Assembly: GCA_012517315.1 (NCBI GenBank)
Contig: JAAYVE010000034.1
Location: 1 to 64,000, forward strand
Length of the DNA: 64,000 nucleotides
Origin: Deltaproteobacteria bacterium
Lineage (GTDB): Bacteria; Desulfobacterota; Syntrophobacteria; Syntrophobacterales; Syntrophobacteraceae
Direction: 5' to 3'
The notes beneath the pieces are model-generated. The model was not told where the DNA came from, searched no databases, and saw only the letters and a program-made list of their open reading frames with translations. Below, one piece after another: positions 52,221-61,423 of this stretch (its first letter is position 1; the number at the start of each line of letters is the position of its first letter). The position numbers and the translations under genes are program-made.

Positions 52221-55200
52221 ACGGCGATCTTGTTGGGCGTGGCCAGTTTGGGCACCTCGGGAACCTTTGGAAGGACGGGTTCTTTGGGCTTTGGGGGACC
52301 TCCAGGGGACCCGAGAATGCGGTATCTTACTGTGATGTGCCGAATCCCCATCCGCTCCAGTTCCGGAACGGCCTCCGGGAAATCCTCCGCCCGGAAGGTC
52401 CTCTCCCCCCTGGGAAAAGATCTGAGGAACTTGCGAAAGGCTTCGGCTCCCCCCCAGGTCCGGACCAGTCGCACATTGCCCACGTCGATTTCCAGCATCA
52501 CGTCCTGGCAGATTTCCGGGGAATACTTGAAAGTCTTGGAACAGTCGTAGTTGAAGTTGCTCAGTCGCTGCGGTCCCGTGTGACAGTGAAGGGTCAGGTG
52601 CGTGGCGTGAGGCTGCCTTTGTGCGTCGGGATTGGCGTGGGTGGGAAGTCCATAAATGGTGATGCCGGTACCGGTGTCAGGGCCGCCACCACCTCCCCCT
52701 GCCGTTGCTGCTGCCGCCTTGGCTGCCGCTTCGGCCGCAGCCCTGTCGGCTACCCCCTTCTTGTAGGCCGCGATGGCTGCAGGAATGGAACTCCCTTTGT
52801 TCAGGAACTCGAAAAAGACCTTTTCCATCGCGATGTTATCCCCTTTCACATCCGTGGCGTAATACCCTCCCCGGTTGGGATTCCGCCCCACGAAGGGAGC
52901 CGCGGTGCCCTTGACAAACTTCCACGCAAATCCGTTTTCCCCCACAAGACGCTCCAGTGCCGCCAGCGAATCGGAAACCCCCAGCGTTTCGGCTATGACT
53001 TCTTCTTCCCACCGTTTCTGGAGGTGACAAGCGGTTTCCTTGCGCATGTATGTCCACAGAAAATCAAGAGGGCCGTTGGCCACCTTCCAGAAAGGTTCCT
53101 CCTGGAGAGACCCTGCGGAGAGGACACTTTTCAAGGCCCCCCCCGCTCGGGTCGCGGCGAAGAAGGGGGCCTGTCCCGTGACCTCATCCTGGCTGAAAAC
53201 CTGGAATGTGATGTCGTAGGACAGCTTGGTGGATTCCGACACTTTGGAGAGGTTTGACAAGGCCGCCACGTAATCACGGTAGGCCTGGACGGCCTTGGCC
53301 TGGGACTCGAAGGAAATCCCGGGCACCTTGCTCACCGTCTTCTCGAGATCGGTAATGATCTGCCTGCCTTTCTCCGCTGCTTTCCCCAGCAACCCTTTCT
53401 CCTGGGCGAGGGTTTCCGCGGAGAGTTGTGCCCGCACCAACTGGAGACGGTGCAGCAGCCGCTGCCATCCCGGCAGTTCCCTGTTCAGGGCGAAGGGTTC
53501 CAGTTCCTCACCGGAACGGGCGAGGACCGAGAAATAGGGGCCGTCGTCGGTCGCCACCCGGGAGGCCATCTTCTGCCATTCGTCGCGGCCTCTGAGCCTG
53601 TCGACTCCTTTTGGGAAAAAGACCAGAAAGTCGTTCCAAGCCTTCAGGTACTCCCCCTGGTACCATTCCGTAAACTCCGCCTTGGCCGGTGCCAGGATCT
53701 GAGGGGCCACGAGAGCCTCTTCCATTTCGGCGATGAAGGTGTCCATCTCCTTCTTCCCCTGGCGGGTGAAAGCACGGGCGACCAAGACCTCGTCCTTAAG
53801 TGGCTGGCTCCCACCCCAAAACTGCTCCATGGTCACCGGGGAGAGGGTCGGCAACGCATTGGCCCAACCCACCAGCCAATGGATGTTGCGTTCGACGGTG
53901 AGGACATGATCGAACCATTTCTGGAGCATTGTCGCCTCAGTGTTCAACTGGCTCAAATCCTGCCTCCACACCAGGTAATAAAGGTAAAGCAGGCCGAAGA
54001 GGTCTTTCTTGATGGGGGCGGTGACCGGCGTGGCGATGGCGAGAGCCGGATCGTAGGACGGCTGCGGTTTGCCCTGCAGGGTGGAGAGACCGTGACCCGC
54101 CAGGCGGGCTTTGAGGAGGTTGATCCGTCGAACCAGATGGGAGACGTGCTGCCCAACGACCGCATCGGGCGTGCTGAGGGAAAAGCCCGCAATTCGTGCA
54201 AACATCTGTTCATCGAAGGCTGAGAGGAAGCTCTTCTGAAACTGCCGGCAGTAGAATTCCTTGAGCAGGATTTCCACCTCGAGGCTCTGGTTCAGGTAGA
54301 ATCGTGGAATGAACCATCCCCGGTTGGCCTCCTCGACCTTCAGGATGGCCAGGCGAAAGCGGTCCAGGGTCATCATGTCCGTGAGGATTTCGCCTCGAAA
54401 CTCCGCCCGCTCGGTAAATTCGTGGGTCACCAGTCTGAGAGTCCGCAAATTCTTCACGAAGGAGAAACTGAGGAGACCGCAGATGGCAAGTCCTACCGCG
54501 ATCCAGGACGTGAGGCCGAGATTCCTTGTGATTCGACTCCATTCCAGGGCGCGCTTCGTAGGGGCGAAGAGTCCCCTGTCCCGGGGCAGGATCTTGGAAA
54601 AGAAATCATGCAGAAACAGGCCCTTGTTCGTTCCCGGCAGGATGTCCTTTTCCTCCAGGAGACCGAGGGCGTTGAGGAAATGGGAATAAGGGGTCCCTTC
54701 CTGCCGCCCGCTGCTGAAGTAAAGCCCCCGGAAGATCGGCGTCTCCTGGTAGGGGTTCTGCTGAAACGCGATCTTCATGAAAGATTCCAGGCCCGGCCGC
54801 AGCTTTTCGAATTCCTCCGGAAAAAGAAGCAGGGGTGGGTCGACCTTCTTGGATTCGCAGTGGTGCAAAATGAGGAGTCGAAGGTCCCTCAGGCGCTCCC
54901 CGATTCTTTCGAAGGCGGTGTCCAGGAACGACACCACGTCGGTGGATAGGTCCTGATTGACATGCCCCATGGCCTGGTCCAGGGATTTCTCGGGGAATTG
55001 ATTGCAGAACTGGGTCATTCCCTGGGCGAGATCGCACTTGGTCACCAGGAGATAGACGGGAAATTTGGCTCCCAGAACCCGCATCAACTCGTCGATGCGG
55101 CGGCGTACACTCCGGGCGTCTTCACCTAGGGTTTCCGGGGCGGCCGTCAACAGTTTGTCCGCTGCCACGCTGACGATGAGACCGTTGATGGGTTCCTTCT

Positions 55201-55807
55201 GGCGGTACTTGGCAAGGAGCGTGAGGAATCTCTGCCACTCCTCCTTGTCCCGCTCCTCATCCACCCGGATGGTGTATCTTCCCGCCGTATCGATGAGGAT
55301 GGCCTGTTCAAAGAACCACCAGTCACAGTTCCTGGTCCCTGAAATTCCCGAAATCCTGGTGACTTCCGCAAAGGAGGAAGAAAGCCTGGCACTCTGGATG
55401 GCCGTAGTCTTCCCGGCGCCGCTTTCTCCGATAATGAGATACCAGGGGAGCACGTAGAGGGGATTTCCCCTCTTGCGCAGATGGGAGCGCTGCAGGGCTC
55501 CGATGGCCTCTTTCCAACGGTTCTGCAGTTCTTTGGCCTCTACCCGGTCCCTTTCAGCCAAGTGCTTCAGCTGGGCCTCATCCTGCTCGATGATCTGATC
55601 GACAAAATCCTGTTCTCTGCGCCTGGACCAGATCTTTTTCAAGACCCAGAGAGCGACACAGACCCCAATGAAGCCCAACAGAACAAAGAAACCCACCCAC
55701 CAGGGCCAGTCGAGAAACAGGACTCCCCCAAAGATGAGGAGGATCACGATGACGACAACGGCCACGAAAAACAGGATCTTGAGAACCTTCAGCAAGGTCT
55801 GCTTCAT
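52205..55807 (-). CDS. tssM: type VI secretion inner-membrane protein TssM (IcmF)
   Basis: 1200 residues. Two N-terminal membrane helices (about 10-60), a Walker A GESGAGKTT (127-135) in the cytoplasmic domain, a third helix near 430-450, then a large periplasmic domain. A low-complexity linker of Ala then six Gly precedes the C-terminal domain (TLHCHTGPQRLSNFNYDCSKTFKYSPEICQ), which in TssM contacts TssJ. The ATG directly abuts the tssL stop. It forms the membrane complex with TssJ and TssL. Confidence 0.95.
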   Translation of the reverse strand: MKQTLLKVLKILFFVAVVVIVILLIFGGVLFLDWPWWVGFFVLLGFIGVCVALWVLKKIWSRRREQDFVDQIIEQDEAQLKHLAERDRVEAKELQNRWKEAIGALQRSHLRKRGNPLYVLPWYLIIGESGAGKTTAIQSARLSSSFAEVTRISGISGTRNCDWWFFEQAILIDTAGRYTIRVDEERDKEEWQRFLTLLAKYRQKEPINGLIVSVAADKLLTAAPETLGEDARSVRRRIDELMRVLGAKFPVYLLVTKCDLAQGMTQFCNQFPEKSLDQAMGHVNQDLSTDVVSFLDTAFERIGERLRDLRLLILHHCESKKVDPPLLLFPEEFEKLRPGLESFMKIAFQQNPYQETPIFRGLYFSSGRQEGTPYSHFLNALGLLEEKDILPGTNKGLFLHDFFSKILPRDRGLFAPTKRALEWSRITRNLGLTSWIAVGLAICGLLSFSFVKNLRTLRLVTHEFTERAEFRGEILTDMMTLDRFRLAILKVEEANRGWFIPRFYLNQSLEVEILLKEFYCRQFQKSFLSAFDEQMFARIAGFSLSTPDAVVGQHVSHLVRRINLLKARLAGHGLSTLQGKPQPSYDPALAIATPVTAPIKKDLFGLLYLYYLVWRQDLSQLNTEATMLQKWFDHVLTVERNIHWLVGWANALPTLSPVTMEQFWGGSQPLKDEVLVARAFTRQGKKEMDTFIAEMEEALVAPQILAPAKAEFTEWYQGEYLKAWNDFLVFFPKGVDRLRGRDEWQKMASRVATDDGPYFSVLARSGEELEPFALNRELPGWQRLLHRLQLVRAQLSAETLAQEKGLLGKAAEKGRQIITDLEKTVSKVPGISFESQAKAVQAYRDYVAALSNLSKVSESTKLSYDITFQVFSQDEVTGQAPFFAATRAGGALKSVLSAGSLQEEPFWKVANGPLDFLWTYMRKETACHLQKRWEEEVIAETLGVSDSLAALERLVGENGFAWKFVKGTAAPFVGRNPNRGGYYATDVKGDNIAMEKVFFEFLNKGSSIPAAIAAYKKGVADRAAAEAAAKAAAATAGGGGGGPDTGTGITIYGLPTHANPDAQRQPHATHLTLHCHTGPQRLSNFNYDCSKTFKYSPEICQDVMLEIDVGNVRLVRTWGGAEAFRKFLRSFPRGERTFRAEDFPEAVPELERMGIRHITVRYRILGSPGGPPKPKEPVLPKVPEVPKLATPNKIAVCWDN

Positions 55808-56485
55808 CTAGATCACTTTCGTGAAGAAGTGCTCCACGATGTTGTTCAGGGCAAAGTTGTAAATGAAGAACAAAATACCGTAGAGGAGAACAGGGGCCCC
55901 AAGGCACAGGAGCACAAGTGCGGGGAAATGCATTCCGTGTTTCTGGATGACGGGTTCGGCCACCCCCGACTGGTAGGCGTCGGGAAACAGGTCCGCTCTC
56001 TCCAGAGATGGAATCCCGACGGAGCTGCCGAGAAGGAGTTTGAGGTTGGAAGATTCCACCTGGGAGAGGAGAAACTCGTCGCCGGCGTGGCAGTAACGCC
56101 CCATGAACCCCAGAGCCAGGCAGAGGTAGTAGACTTCACGGACTTCCCTCTGGTGCAGTCCCAGAGCATTGAGGCGTTCAAAGAACTCCTCCCCGGCATC
56201 CGTGGTCTTGTAATAGATGCGCTGGAGCTGTTCCCGCTTCCAGCGGTCCTTCTCCTTCCACGGGGAATTGAGGATGCTTTCGTCCACCCAGGCGCACACG
56301 GCAAATCGGGCGAGGTCGAAATCGTCCCGCACGAACGCATCCTTTTTCAAGCATTCCTCACTTCGAGTGAGGCTTCTCAGGACGTCCGCCTTCACCTGCT
56401 CGTAAGGCGGCTGTTTTTCTCCCACCGTCTTGAGGAAATACGCCGTGTAGGCGATGAGTTCCATGAAGCAGTCGGTCAAACGCAT
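55808..56485 (-). CDS. tssL: type VI secretion protein TssL (DotU family)
   Basis: 225 residues; DotU motif ECLKKDAFVRDDFDLARFAVCAWVDESILNSPWK, GEEFFERLNAL and the conserved YYLCLALGFMGRYCHAGD, then one C-terminal transmembrane helix (LVLLCLGAPVLLYGILFFIYNF). No peptidoglycan-binding domain. It ends directly at the tssM start and is 2 nt after tssK. Confidence 0.95.
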   Translation of the reverse strand: MRLTDCFMELIAYTAYFLKTVGEKQPPYEQVKADVLRSLTRSEECLKKDAFVRDDFDLARFAVCAWVDESILNSPWKEKDRWKREQLQRIYYKTTDAGEEFFERLNALGLHQREVREVYYLCLALGFMGRYCHAGDEFLLSQVESSNLKLLLGSSVGIPSLERADLFPDAYQSGVAEPVIQKHGMHFPALVLLCLGAPVLLYGILFFIYNFALNNIVEHFFTKVI

Positions 56486-56487
56486 AA

Positions 56488-57879
56488 CTAGGTCCTCCTC
56501 ACCACCATCAGTTCCACTTCCAGGTCCTCAGGGGCCGTGTCCCAGTACATAGCGATGTTCTGGCCCCTTTCGATCATGGACCAGTGGTCCCCGTGGTGGT
56601 CTGCCTGGAAGTAGATGCAGTGCGCCCGCCTTGGGAGTTCCTGGGGGGGCACCGGGAGATGCTCCAGCTGAAGACCCGGCAGCGCCCGGGCGATGAGGAT
56701 GGGCAGTTCCTCCCTGCAACTGATTTTGATGATGGTTGCCAGGGAGTCGAGCACGTGTTTGGGATCTTCGTCGGTCTTGAAGACCAGGAAATAGCGGTTG
56801 CGGCCCTCGAAGATCTGGGGGGCCAGTTCCGCGGCATAGTAGGTACCGTCGTAGACGAGGCGGATGACGTAATCCGGCCCCGCCGTAATTTCGTCCAGGA
56901 GTTGGGTGATGAGGGCCTGGGCAAAGGAGAAGCACTCCCAGATCTTGAAGTGGTCGTAGTCGGGGAGAAGCCGGGTGCCGTCCTCCAGTTCCCCTCGGAC
57001 ATTCACCCTGCTGGAGAAGGTGGAGAGTTCACCCACCAGCTGCCTCAGCAGCCCATAGACCATCCAGGGGTGAACCCGCCTCACTTCCGTGATGTGATGG
57101 AACACGGGGACGTAGCGGTTCAGGGAGCGCAAAGCGAGGAGGTAGACCATGTCTCTTGCGCCGAACTCTGCAGTGTGGATTCCCCTCTGAACCTTGTATT
57201 CCTCCAGTTGATGGCTGCGGGCAGTCAACTGGTCTCGGATTTCCTTGGTGATTCTGAGAAGGGTTTCCGATGCGAAGACGCTGACGGACGGTGGCACAAA
57301 CCGGGACGAAAGACGGATTTCCTCGCCGAATCGTTCCAACTGGGCCACGGGGATGAGTTCATATTCCCCGAGTTGATCCTTCTCCGTTTCCCAGAACACT
57401 CTCACCACATGGTAGAGGCGCCTCAGTCCGGCCGTCGGCCCTCCCTCATGGATGTCGCTCAACTCCTCCGCGTCGGCTTCCGCTGCAAAGCGCGTCGTGA
57501 TCCCGGCGATGCTCTTGAGTGACTCGAGGGTGGTGACATTTTCCTTGTTGAGGTTCCAGCGCTTCAACCCCAGGAAGACCGTGAGAGGTTTCCCTCCTTC
57601 CACCCAAGCTTCCTCGAACGACCGGGGTTCGACGAGGGCATTTCCAGGAAACGTGACGTAAGTGCCGTCGGGAAAAATCATCTCCCCCTTCAAGGGATTG
57701 AAGGATCGGGTCGCCAGGGCCGCACGGTGCACTTCCAGTTCCCCCACTCCCCAGAAGTAAGGCGAAAGGTAGTCGTTGAAAGGCGTGAGGAGAGACTGAA
57801 AGGAGAGGTCCATATACTGGAAATGCTGTGGCTGCAGGAACAGCCCCTGGTGCCAAAGAATGGGTCTCTGGATGGTCAC
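56488..57879 (-). CDS. tssK: type VI secretion baseplate protein TssK
   Basis: 463 residues starting MTIQRPILWHQGLFLQPQHFQYMDLSFQSLL, the TssK signature, with CISGS-free barrel body and the C-terminal domain (FLVFKTDEDPKHVLDSLATIIKISCREELPILIARALPGLQLEHLPVPPQELPRRAHCIYFQAD) that binds the TssL/TssM cytoplasmic side. It connects the baseplate to the membrane complex. The ATG overlaps the tssJ stop by 4 nt. Confidence 0.95.
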   Translation of the reverse strand: MTIQRPILWHQGLFLQPQHFQYMDLSFQSLLTPFNDYLSPYFWGVGELEVHRAALATRSFNPLKGEMIFPDGTYVTFPGNALVEPRSFEEAWVEGGKPLTVFLGLKRWNLNKENVTTLESLKSIAGITTRFAAEADAEELSDIHEGGPTAGLRRLYHVVRVFWETEKDQLGEYELIPVAQLERFGEEIRLSSRFVPPSVSVFASETLLRITKEIRDQLTARSHQLEEYKVQRGIHTAEFGARDMVYLLALRSLNRYVPVFHHITEVRRVHPWMVYGLLRQLVGELSTFSSRVNVRGELEDGTRLLPDYDHFKIWECFSFAQALITQLLDEITAGPDYVIRLVYDGTYYAAELAPQIFEGRNRYFLVFKTDEDPKHVLDSLATIIKISCREELPILIARALPGLQLEHLPVPPQELPRRAHCIYFQADHHGDHWSMIERGQNIAMYWDTAPEDLEVELMVVRRT

Positions 57880-58430
57880 GGTCTTTCTCCATGGTCGATC
57901 AGGGAGCGTGATCCCAGGTGCAGTCGGATCCTGAAGGGGCCTTGTCCGGCGCCCCGGCTGGATGCCTCCCTTGCGGGGAGCCGGTACAATCGGACGGCGT
58001 TTCGCTTCTGGATCGGGTAGTAGCCGGCAACGATGCCCACGTACCGTGCATCCTCGGCACGATCCATTTCCACCGTCTGCTCCTCCCCCGGTTGAAGCAC
58101 GATCCGCCTGGCGGCGGCCACCGAGGGGTCGACCCGATCGCAGTCCATGAGTTCGATGAGTCCTTTTTCATCCCCGGAAAGCTGCTGGAAACGGTTGGAA
58201 TCCGTGAGTTGATATACACAGAGGTGCAGGGCGTGGGCAAGGCTGTCGTAGAGGTTCAACTGGATGTCTGCGGTCACCTGGAGGATGATGGTCTCGGGAA
58301 GCACGACGGAGGGGGTGACAGCGGCCGGTTCCTTTTTCTTCCAGAACTGCCCGAAGCAAGGGACAACCCACAAGGCTGAAAACAGGATCACCATAAGGGC
58401 AAGCGAGAATAGCCGCACTCGCGCCTTCAT
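57876..58430 (-). CDS. tssJ: type VI secretion outer-membrane component TssJ-like
   Basis: 184 residues from the ATG at 58430 (AAAGGAGGGG upstream). A hydrophobic signal (MKARVRLFSLALMVILFSALWVVPCFG) contains a Cys but with Pro at -1, so the lipobox is atypical. The TssJ transthyretin-like fold shows in IILQVTADIQLNLYDSLAHALHLCVYQLTDSNRFQQLSGDEKGLIELMDCDRVDPSV and YVGIVAGYYPI. It anchors the T6SS membrane complex at the outer membrane. Overlaps the next gene upstream and tssK by 4 nt each. Confidence 0.82.
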   Translation of the reverse strand: MKARVRLFSLALMVILFSALWVVPCFGQFWKKKEPAAVTPSVVLPETIILQVTADIQLNLYDSLAHALHLCVYQLTDSNRFQQLSGDEKGLIELMDCDRVDPSVAAARRIVLQPGEEQTVEMDRAEDARYVGIVAGYYPIQKRNAVRLYRLPAREASSRGAGQGPFRIRLHLGSRSLIDHGERP

Positions 58431-59188
58431 GAAAAATCCCCTCCTTTCTCGCTCAGCAGTTGCTGGCAAACCCTTTCAAATTCTCTCGACAAGTCCTGCG
58501 TACTGCGTTCCGATTCGAACCATTTCCGGATCCGGTCGTACTTTTCCTTGTAAACATCCAGGAGTTCGGCCTTTCGCATGAAGCCGAACTTCAGGCCCTT
58601 TTCCGATTCCCCGGAGAGCTTCTCGGGGTCTAGTTCCTCAAGGACCTTGGTCATTTGAGTTCTCGCCGCCCTTCGAAAAGCCTGGTTGGCCGTCAGAAAC
58701 GCTCCCTTGATCTGCTTCAGGTGCGTCTCCAGTGACGCTGATTCCCGGTCCCCTCTCAAATCGGCGCTGATGAAATGGCGGATGGTTTGAAGACCGGGAT
58801 CCTCTCCCAGGAGAGTGCTTCGTATGACGGACACCAACTCATTGAGGTTATCGAGGATCGTGTTGAGGGAAGTGGCCAGTTTTCCCGAGATCTCCGGGGA
58901 GGGGGACGCGAGATCCAGGCTGGAAATCCTCTCCCCCAAGAGCAGCGTGAGGAGGTGGGCCAGGGGGTGTTCCTCGTGATCGGCCGGCCGAGTCCCTTGC
59001 GGTTTGGAGGAGGAGAAGCCTGCCAAGATCTTGTCCAGGTAAGCGATTTTTTCGTCGGGGGATGCTCCCGCAAGCTTGGCCGCAAGACAGGCTTCCACCC
59101 GCTCTTTCGCATTCTCCGGGTGGGAAGCGATCAGTTCCCGGATTTCCTCGGCCACCTTGCTGAGGGAACCCTCTGGTAAGAGGCCCAT
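58427..59188 (-). CDS. TagH C-terminal-domain-like T6SS protein without FHA domain
   Basis: 253 residues, all helical, no signal. The second half reads LLGEDPGLQTIRHFISA ... HLKQIKGAFLTANQAFRRAARTQMTKVLEELDPEKLSGES ... KAELLDVYKEKYDRIRKWFESE ... REFERVCQQL, which follows the plan of the C-terminal domain of TagH (ImpI/VasC) FHA proteins, where DPxxLE, WelYrehY and FxxaYexQ occur. The FHA domain that normally forms the N-terminus is absent. 39 nt after the large gene upstream; overlaps tssJ by 4 nt. Assignment is by motif memory, medium confidence. Confidence 0.55.
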   Translation of the reverse strand: MGLLPEGSLSKVAEEIRELIASHPENAKERVEACLAAKLAGASPDEKIAYLDKILAGFSSSKPQGTRPADHEEHPLAHLLTLLLGERISSLDLASPSPEISGKLATSLNTILDNLNELVSVIRSTLLGEDPGLQTIRHFISADLRGDRESASLETHLKQIKGAFLTANQAFRRAARTQMTKVLEELDPEKLSGESEKGLKFGFMRKAELLDVYKEKYDRIRKWFESERSTQDLSREFERVCQQLLSEKGGDFS

Positions 59189-59227
59189 GAAACGCTCCTT
59201 TACAGCATTTCCCCAGGAGAGGTCCGT

Positions 59228-61423
59228 CTAGCCGTTTTCCCCTTCTTCCTGCTTCCTGTTTTTACGGGGGTGAATAATGACCGTCTCCATCAGGATTTCA
59301 TCTTCAGGATGCCTTGAAACGGGTTTGCCATCATTGCCCTCAGCTTCAGCCCCGTCAAAAAGCACCTCTTTCTCCGCCTGTTCGTCCGTCCCCCCAGGCT
59401 CGGTTCCGGTGACCATGGGCGTCTTGGGTCCCCCTTTCTTGGCGGGTGAAAGGATCACCGTCTCCGGAAGGAGATCCTTCGCCTCGGACGGAGGGGGCCC
59501 CAGGATGACCGTTTTTTCCGACTCGTCGGTCTCGGGTGCTTCGCTTTCCCTGGATCCGGGAGGAAGTTGGGGACCCCCGGGTGAAGCAAGGGACACGGGG
59601 GGCGTTCGGTTTCCCTTGGGGGAAATGATGAGAGTGTCGGGGAGGCCCTCCAGCTCTTCTTCCGGCCTGAAGTCCAAGGGGAGAGTGTCTTCCATGGAAA
59701 ACCGGCTCGGCACGACAACCGTTTCCGTTTCTACCTCCAGGTCCTCTCTGACCTCGGCCGCGCGCTCCGCCTCCCACTTCTTCTTGATTGCGAGGAGCAC
59801 CCGCAGAACGGCTGCATCGCCGGTGTCCTTTGACGGCTCCACCTTCGGGGATTCTTCGGAAAAGAGCTGACCGACGATTCTCCGGCGCAGGGACCGCAAG
59901 GACTCAAGAAACTCAGGGCCGTTGAAGGTCAAATGGCCCGACGAGCCGGCCCGAATCAAGCTCCACCCCAGATCCAGGCTCTCTTCCCAGATATTTTGCC
60001 ATTCCCGGGGAAGGATTTCCTCTGGGCGGGGAACCCAGTAGATGTTTCCTGGGAGAAAGACGGACGAGAGGCCGTCTTCAATCTTCTCCCCCTTGCCTGT
60101 CGATTGTGAGGCGACCCGGCTGTCCAGAACGAGGCGAACGGTCCGGCAGACTTGCGCGGGGTTCTGAGCCGAATTGGAAAGGAGGGTGCAAAACCAGGTC
60201 ATTCCGAGGGAATACAGGGGGTAGGAAGGGGGGAGGTTTTGAGCCGACAGGGAGTCGCCGATGCTTCCCGAAATGTCGATGCATCGGATCTCGAAATTCC
60301 AGAAGTAGGGCAGTTGGCTGTTCTTTCCTGTGAGCTTGACCCAAGTCCGGTCCAGGGAGGCCGCAGGCTGAAACATCCGCTGAGAATGACCCGAGCCCAA
60401 GATTTCATCGGCGAGCTGAGCCAGAAATGTCAGCTTGAGGTAAAGCGTCTCCAGGAAGAACCGGGCGTCTTCGCGGAAAAGAAAGGACGATCGTCCTTCC
60501 ACCTCGTCCCTGTACTGGGTCAGATGCCCCATCCTGCCCAGGGCCCTCTGTTCCCGCAACCTGCTCTCCAGTTCGTGCCAGGATGCTCCGGACACCAGGG
60601 CCAGGAAGTCGGTCGCTTCCAGGGGCATGGATTCGAACATGAGGAGAAAGAATGGGTAAAAGGAAAACGGCACGATCCGCCACGATGCCTTCTGCTCGGG
60701 GCCGTGGCACGAACCGATCTCGCTGCAGCCGCGGCATGGAAACCCGTCGGGCGCACGCCCGCTGTCCAGGAGACGACCCCATTCACGAACCAGGAAGGCA
60801 CGGTCCTTGACAATGGGAGGGTCGTAGCTCCCCAGTTCGCTCGCATAGAACCGTAGAGTGCTGGAAGTCTCGCTGCAGGAGGAACAAAACAGGTAGCGGT
60901 TGAGACTCGCTGAAAACCCGGGAAGCCCGGCCTTTTCGAGGAGGGAGTCTGTGCGGCAAAGTCCCAGGATGGACCCACAATTGGGGCACGGAGGGGGGAA
61001 AAAGAATTCCCGGGTCTTGCAAAAGAAGAGTGATCCAAATGGAAGCAAACGCCCTTCTTCGTCCGTTTGCGCCGCAAAGCTCATGAGGAAAAACCGGGCG
61101 GGTTCCTTTCGATAGAAGGCGAAGGCATTCCGCCAGAGATCTTCTACGGCGGGGTTGTTCCATGGGGAAGCGGGGTCTTTGCCGATCCCGTAACAGTCCT
61201 TTTGCACCAGGAGCATGATGTCCCTGAGAACAGATCCCGAGTCCGTGAGGAAACGGCCGTGAAGCATGCGGCAGATGGGGTCCCGGTCGGACAGAATGAG
61301 AAACGGAAAGGGCACCTCTTCCAGGGCTGTGGAGCCCCCCGAAAAAAGAGACAGGTTCAGGTGGGCGCATTGCCCCTCTTTTCGGAGATAAGGAAGCAAC
61401 GACGGGGCATCGCTTTGTTTCAC
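59228..61423 (-). CDS. T6SS-cluster protein with repeated phosphothreonine-like motifs
   Basis: 731 residues; the GTG at 61423 has AAGGA 7 nt upstream. I do not recognise the family. Residues 1-~510 are globular with Cys pairs that look zinc binding (CPNCGSILGLC, CSSCSETSS, CRGCSEIGSC). Residues ~545-731 are a charged, Pro-rich, likely disordered tail. The tail holds five copies of Thr-Val/Leu-Val/Ile-Val/Leu/Ile, mostly preceded by Glu, Asp or Lys and followed by Pro: Thr568, 597, 638, 655 and 714. All fit the pThr+3 hydrophobic rule of many FHA domains. First gene of the T6SS cluster, so a phospho-regulated scaffold or kinase substrate is likely (inference). Confidence 0.8.
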   Translation of the reverse strand: MKQSDAPSLLPYLRKEGQCAHLNLSLFSGGSTALEEVPFPFLILSDRDPICRMLHGRFLTDSGSVLRDIMLLVQKDCYGIGKDPASPWNNPAVEDLWRNAFAFYRKEPARFFLMSFAAQTDEEGRLLPFGSLFFCKTREFFFPPPCPNCGSILGLCRTDSLLEKAGLPGFSASLNRYLFCSSCSETSSTLRFYASELGSYDPPIVKDRAFLVREWGRLLDSGRAPDGFPCRGCSEIGSCHGPEQKASWRIVPFSFYPFFLLMFESMPLEATDFLALVSGASWHELESRLREQRALGRMGHLTQYRDEVEGRSSFLFREDARFFLETLYLKLTFLAQLADEILGSGHSQRMFQPAASLDRTWVKLTGKNSQLPYFWNFEIRCIDISGSIGDSLSAQNLPPSYPLYSLGMTWFCTLLSNSAQNPAQVCRTVRLVLDSRVASQSTGKGEKIEDGLSSVFLPGNIYWVPRPEEILPREWQNIWEESLDLGWSLIRAGSSGHLTFNGPEFLESLRSLRRRIVGQLFSEESPKVEPSKDTGDAAVLRVLLAIKKKWEAERAAEVREDLEVETETVVVPSRFSMEDTLPLDFRPEEELEGLPDTLIISPKGNRTPPVSLASPGGPQLPPGSRESEAPETDESEKTVILGPPPSEAKDLLPETVILSPAKKGGPKTPMVTGTEPGGTDEQAEKEVLFDGAEAEGNDGKPVSRHPEDEILMETVIIHPRKNRKQEEGENG

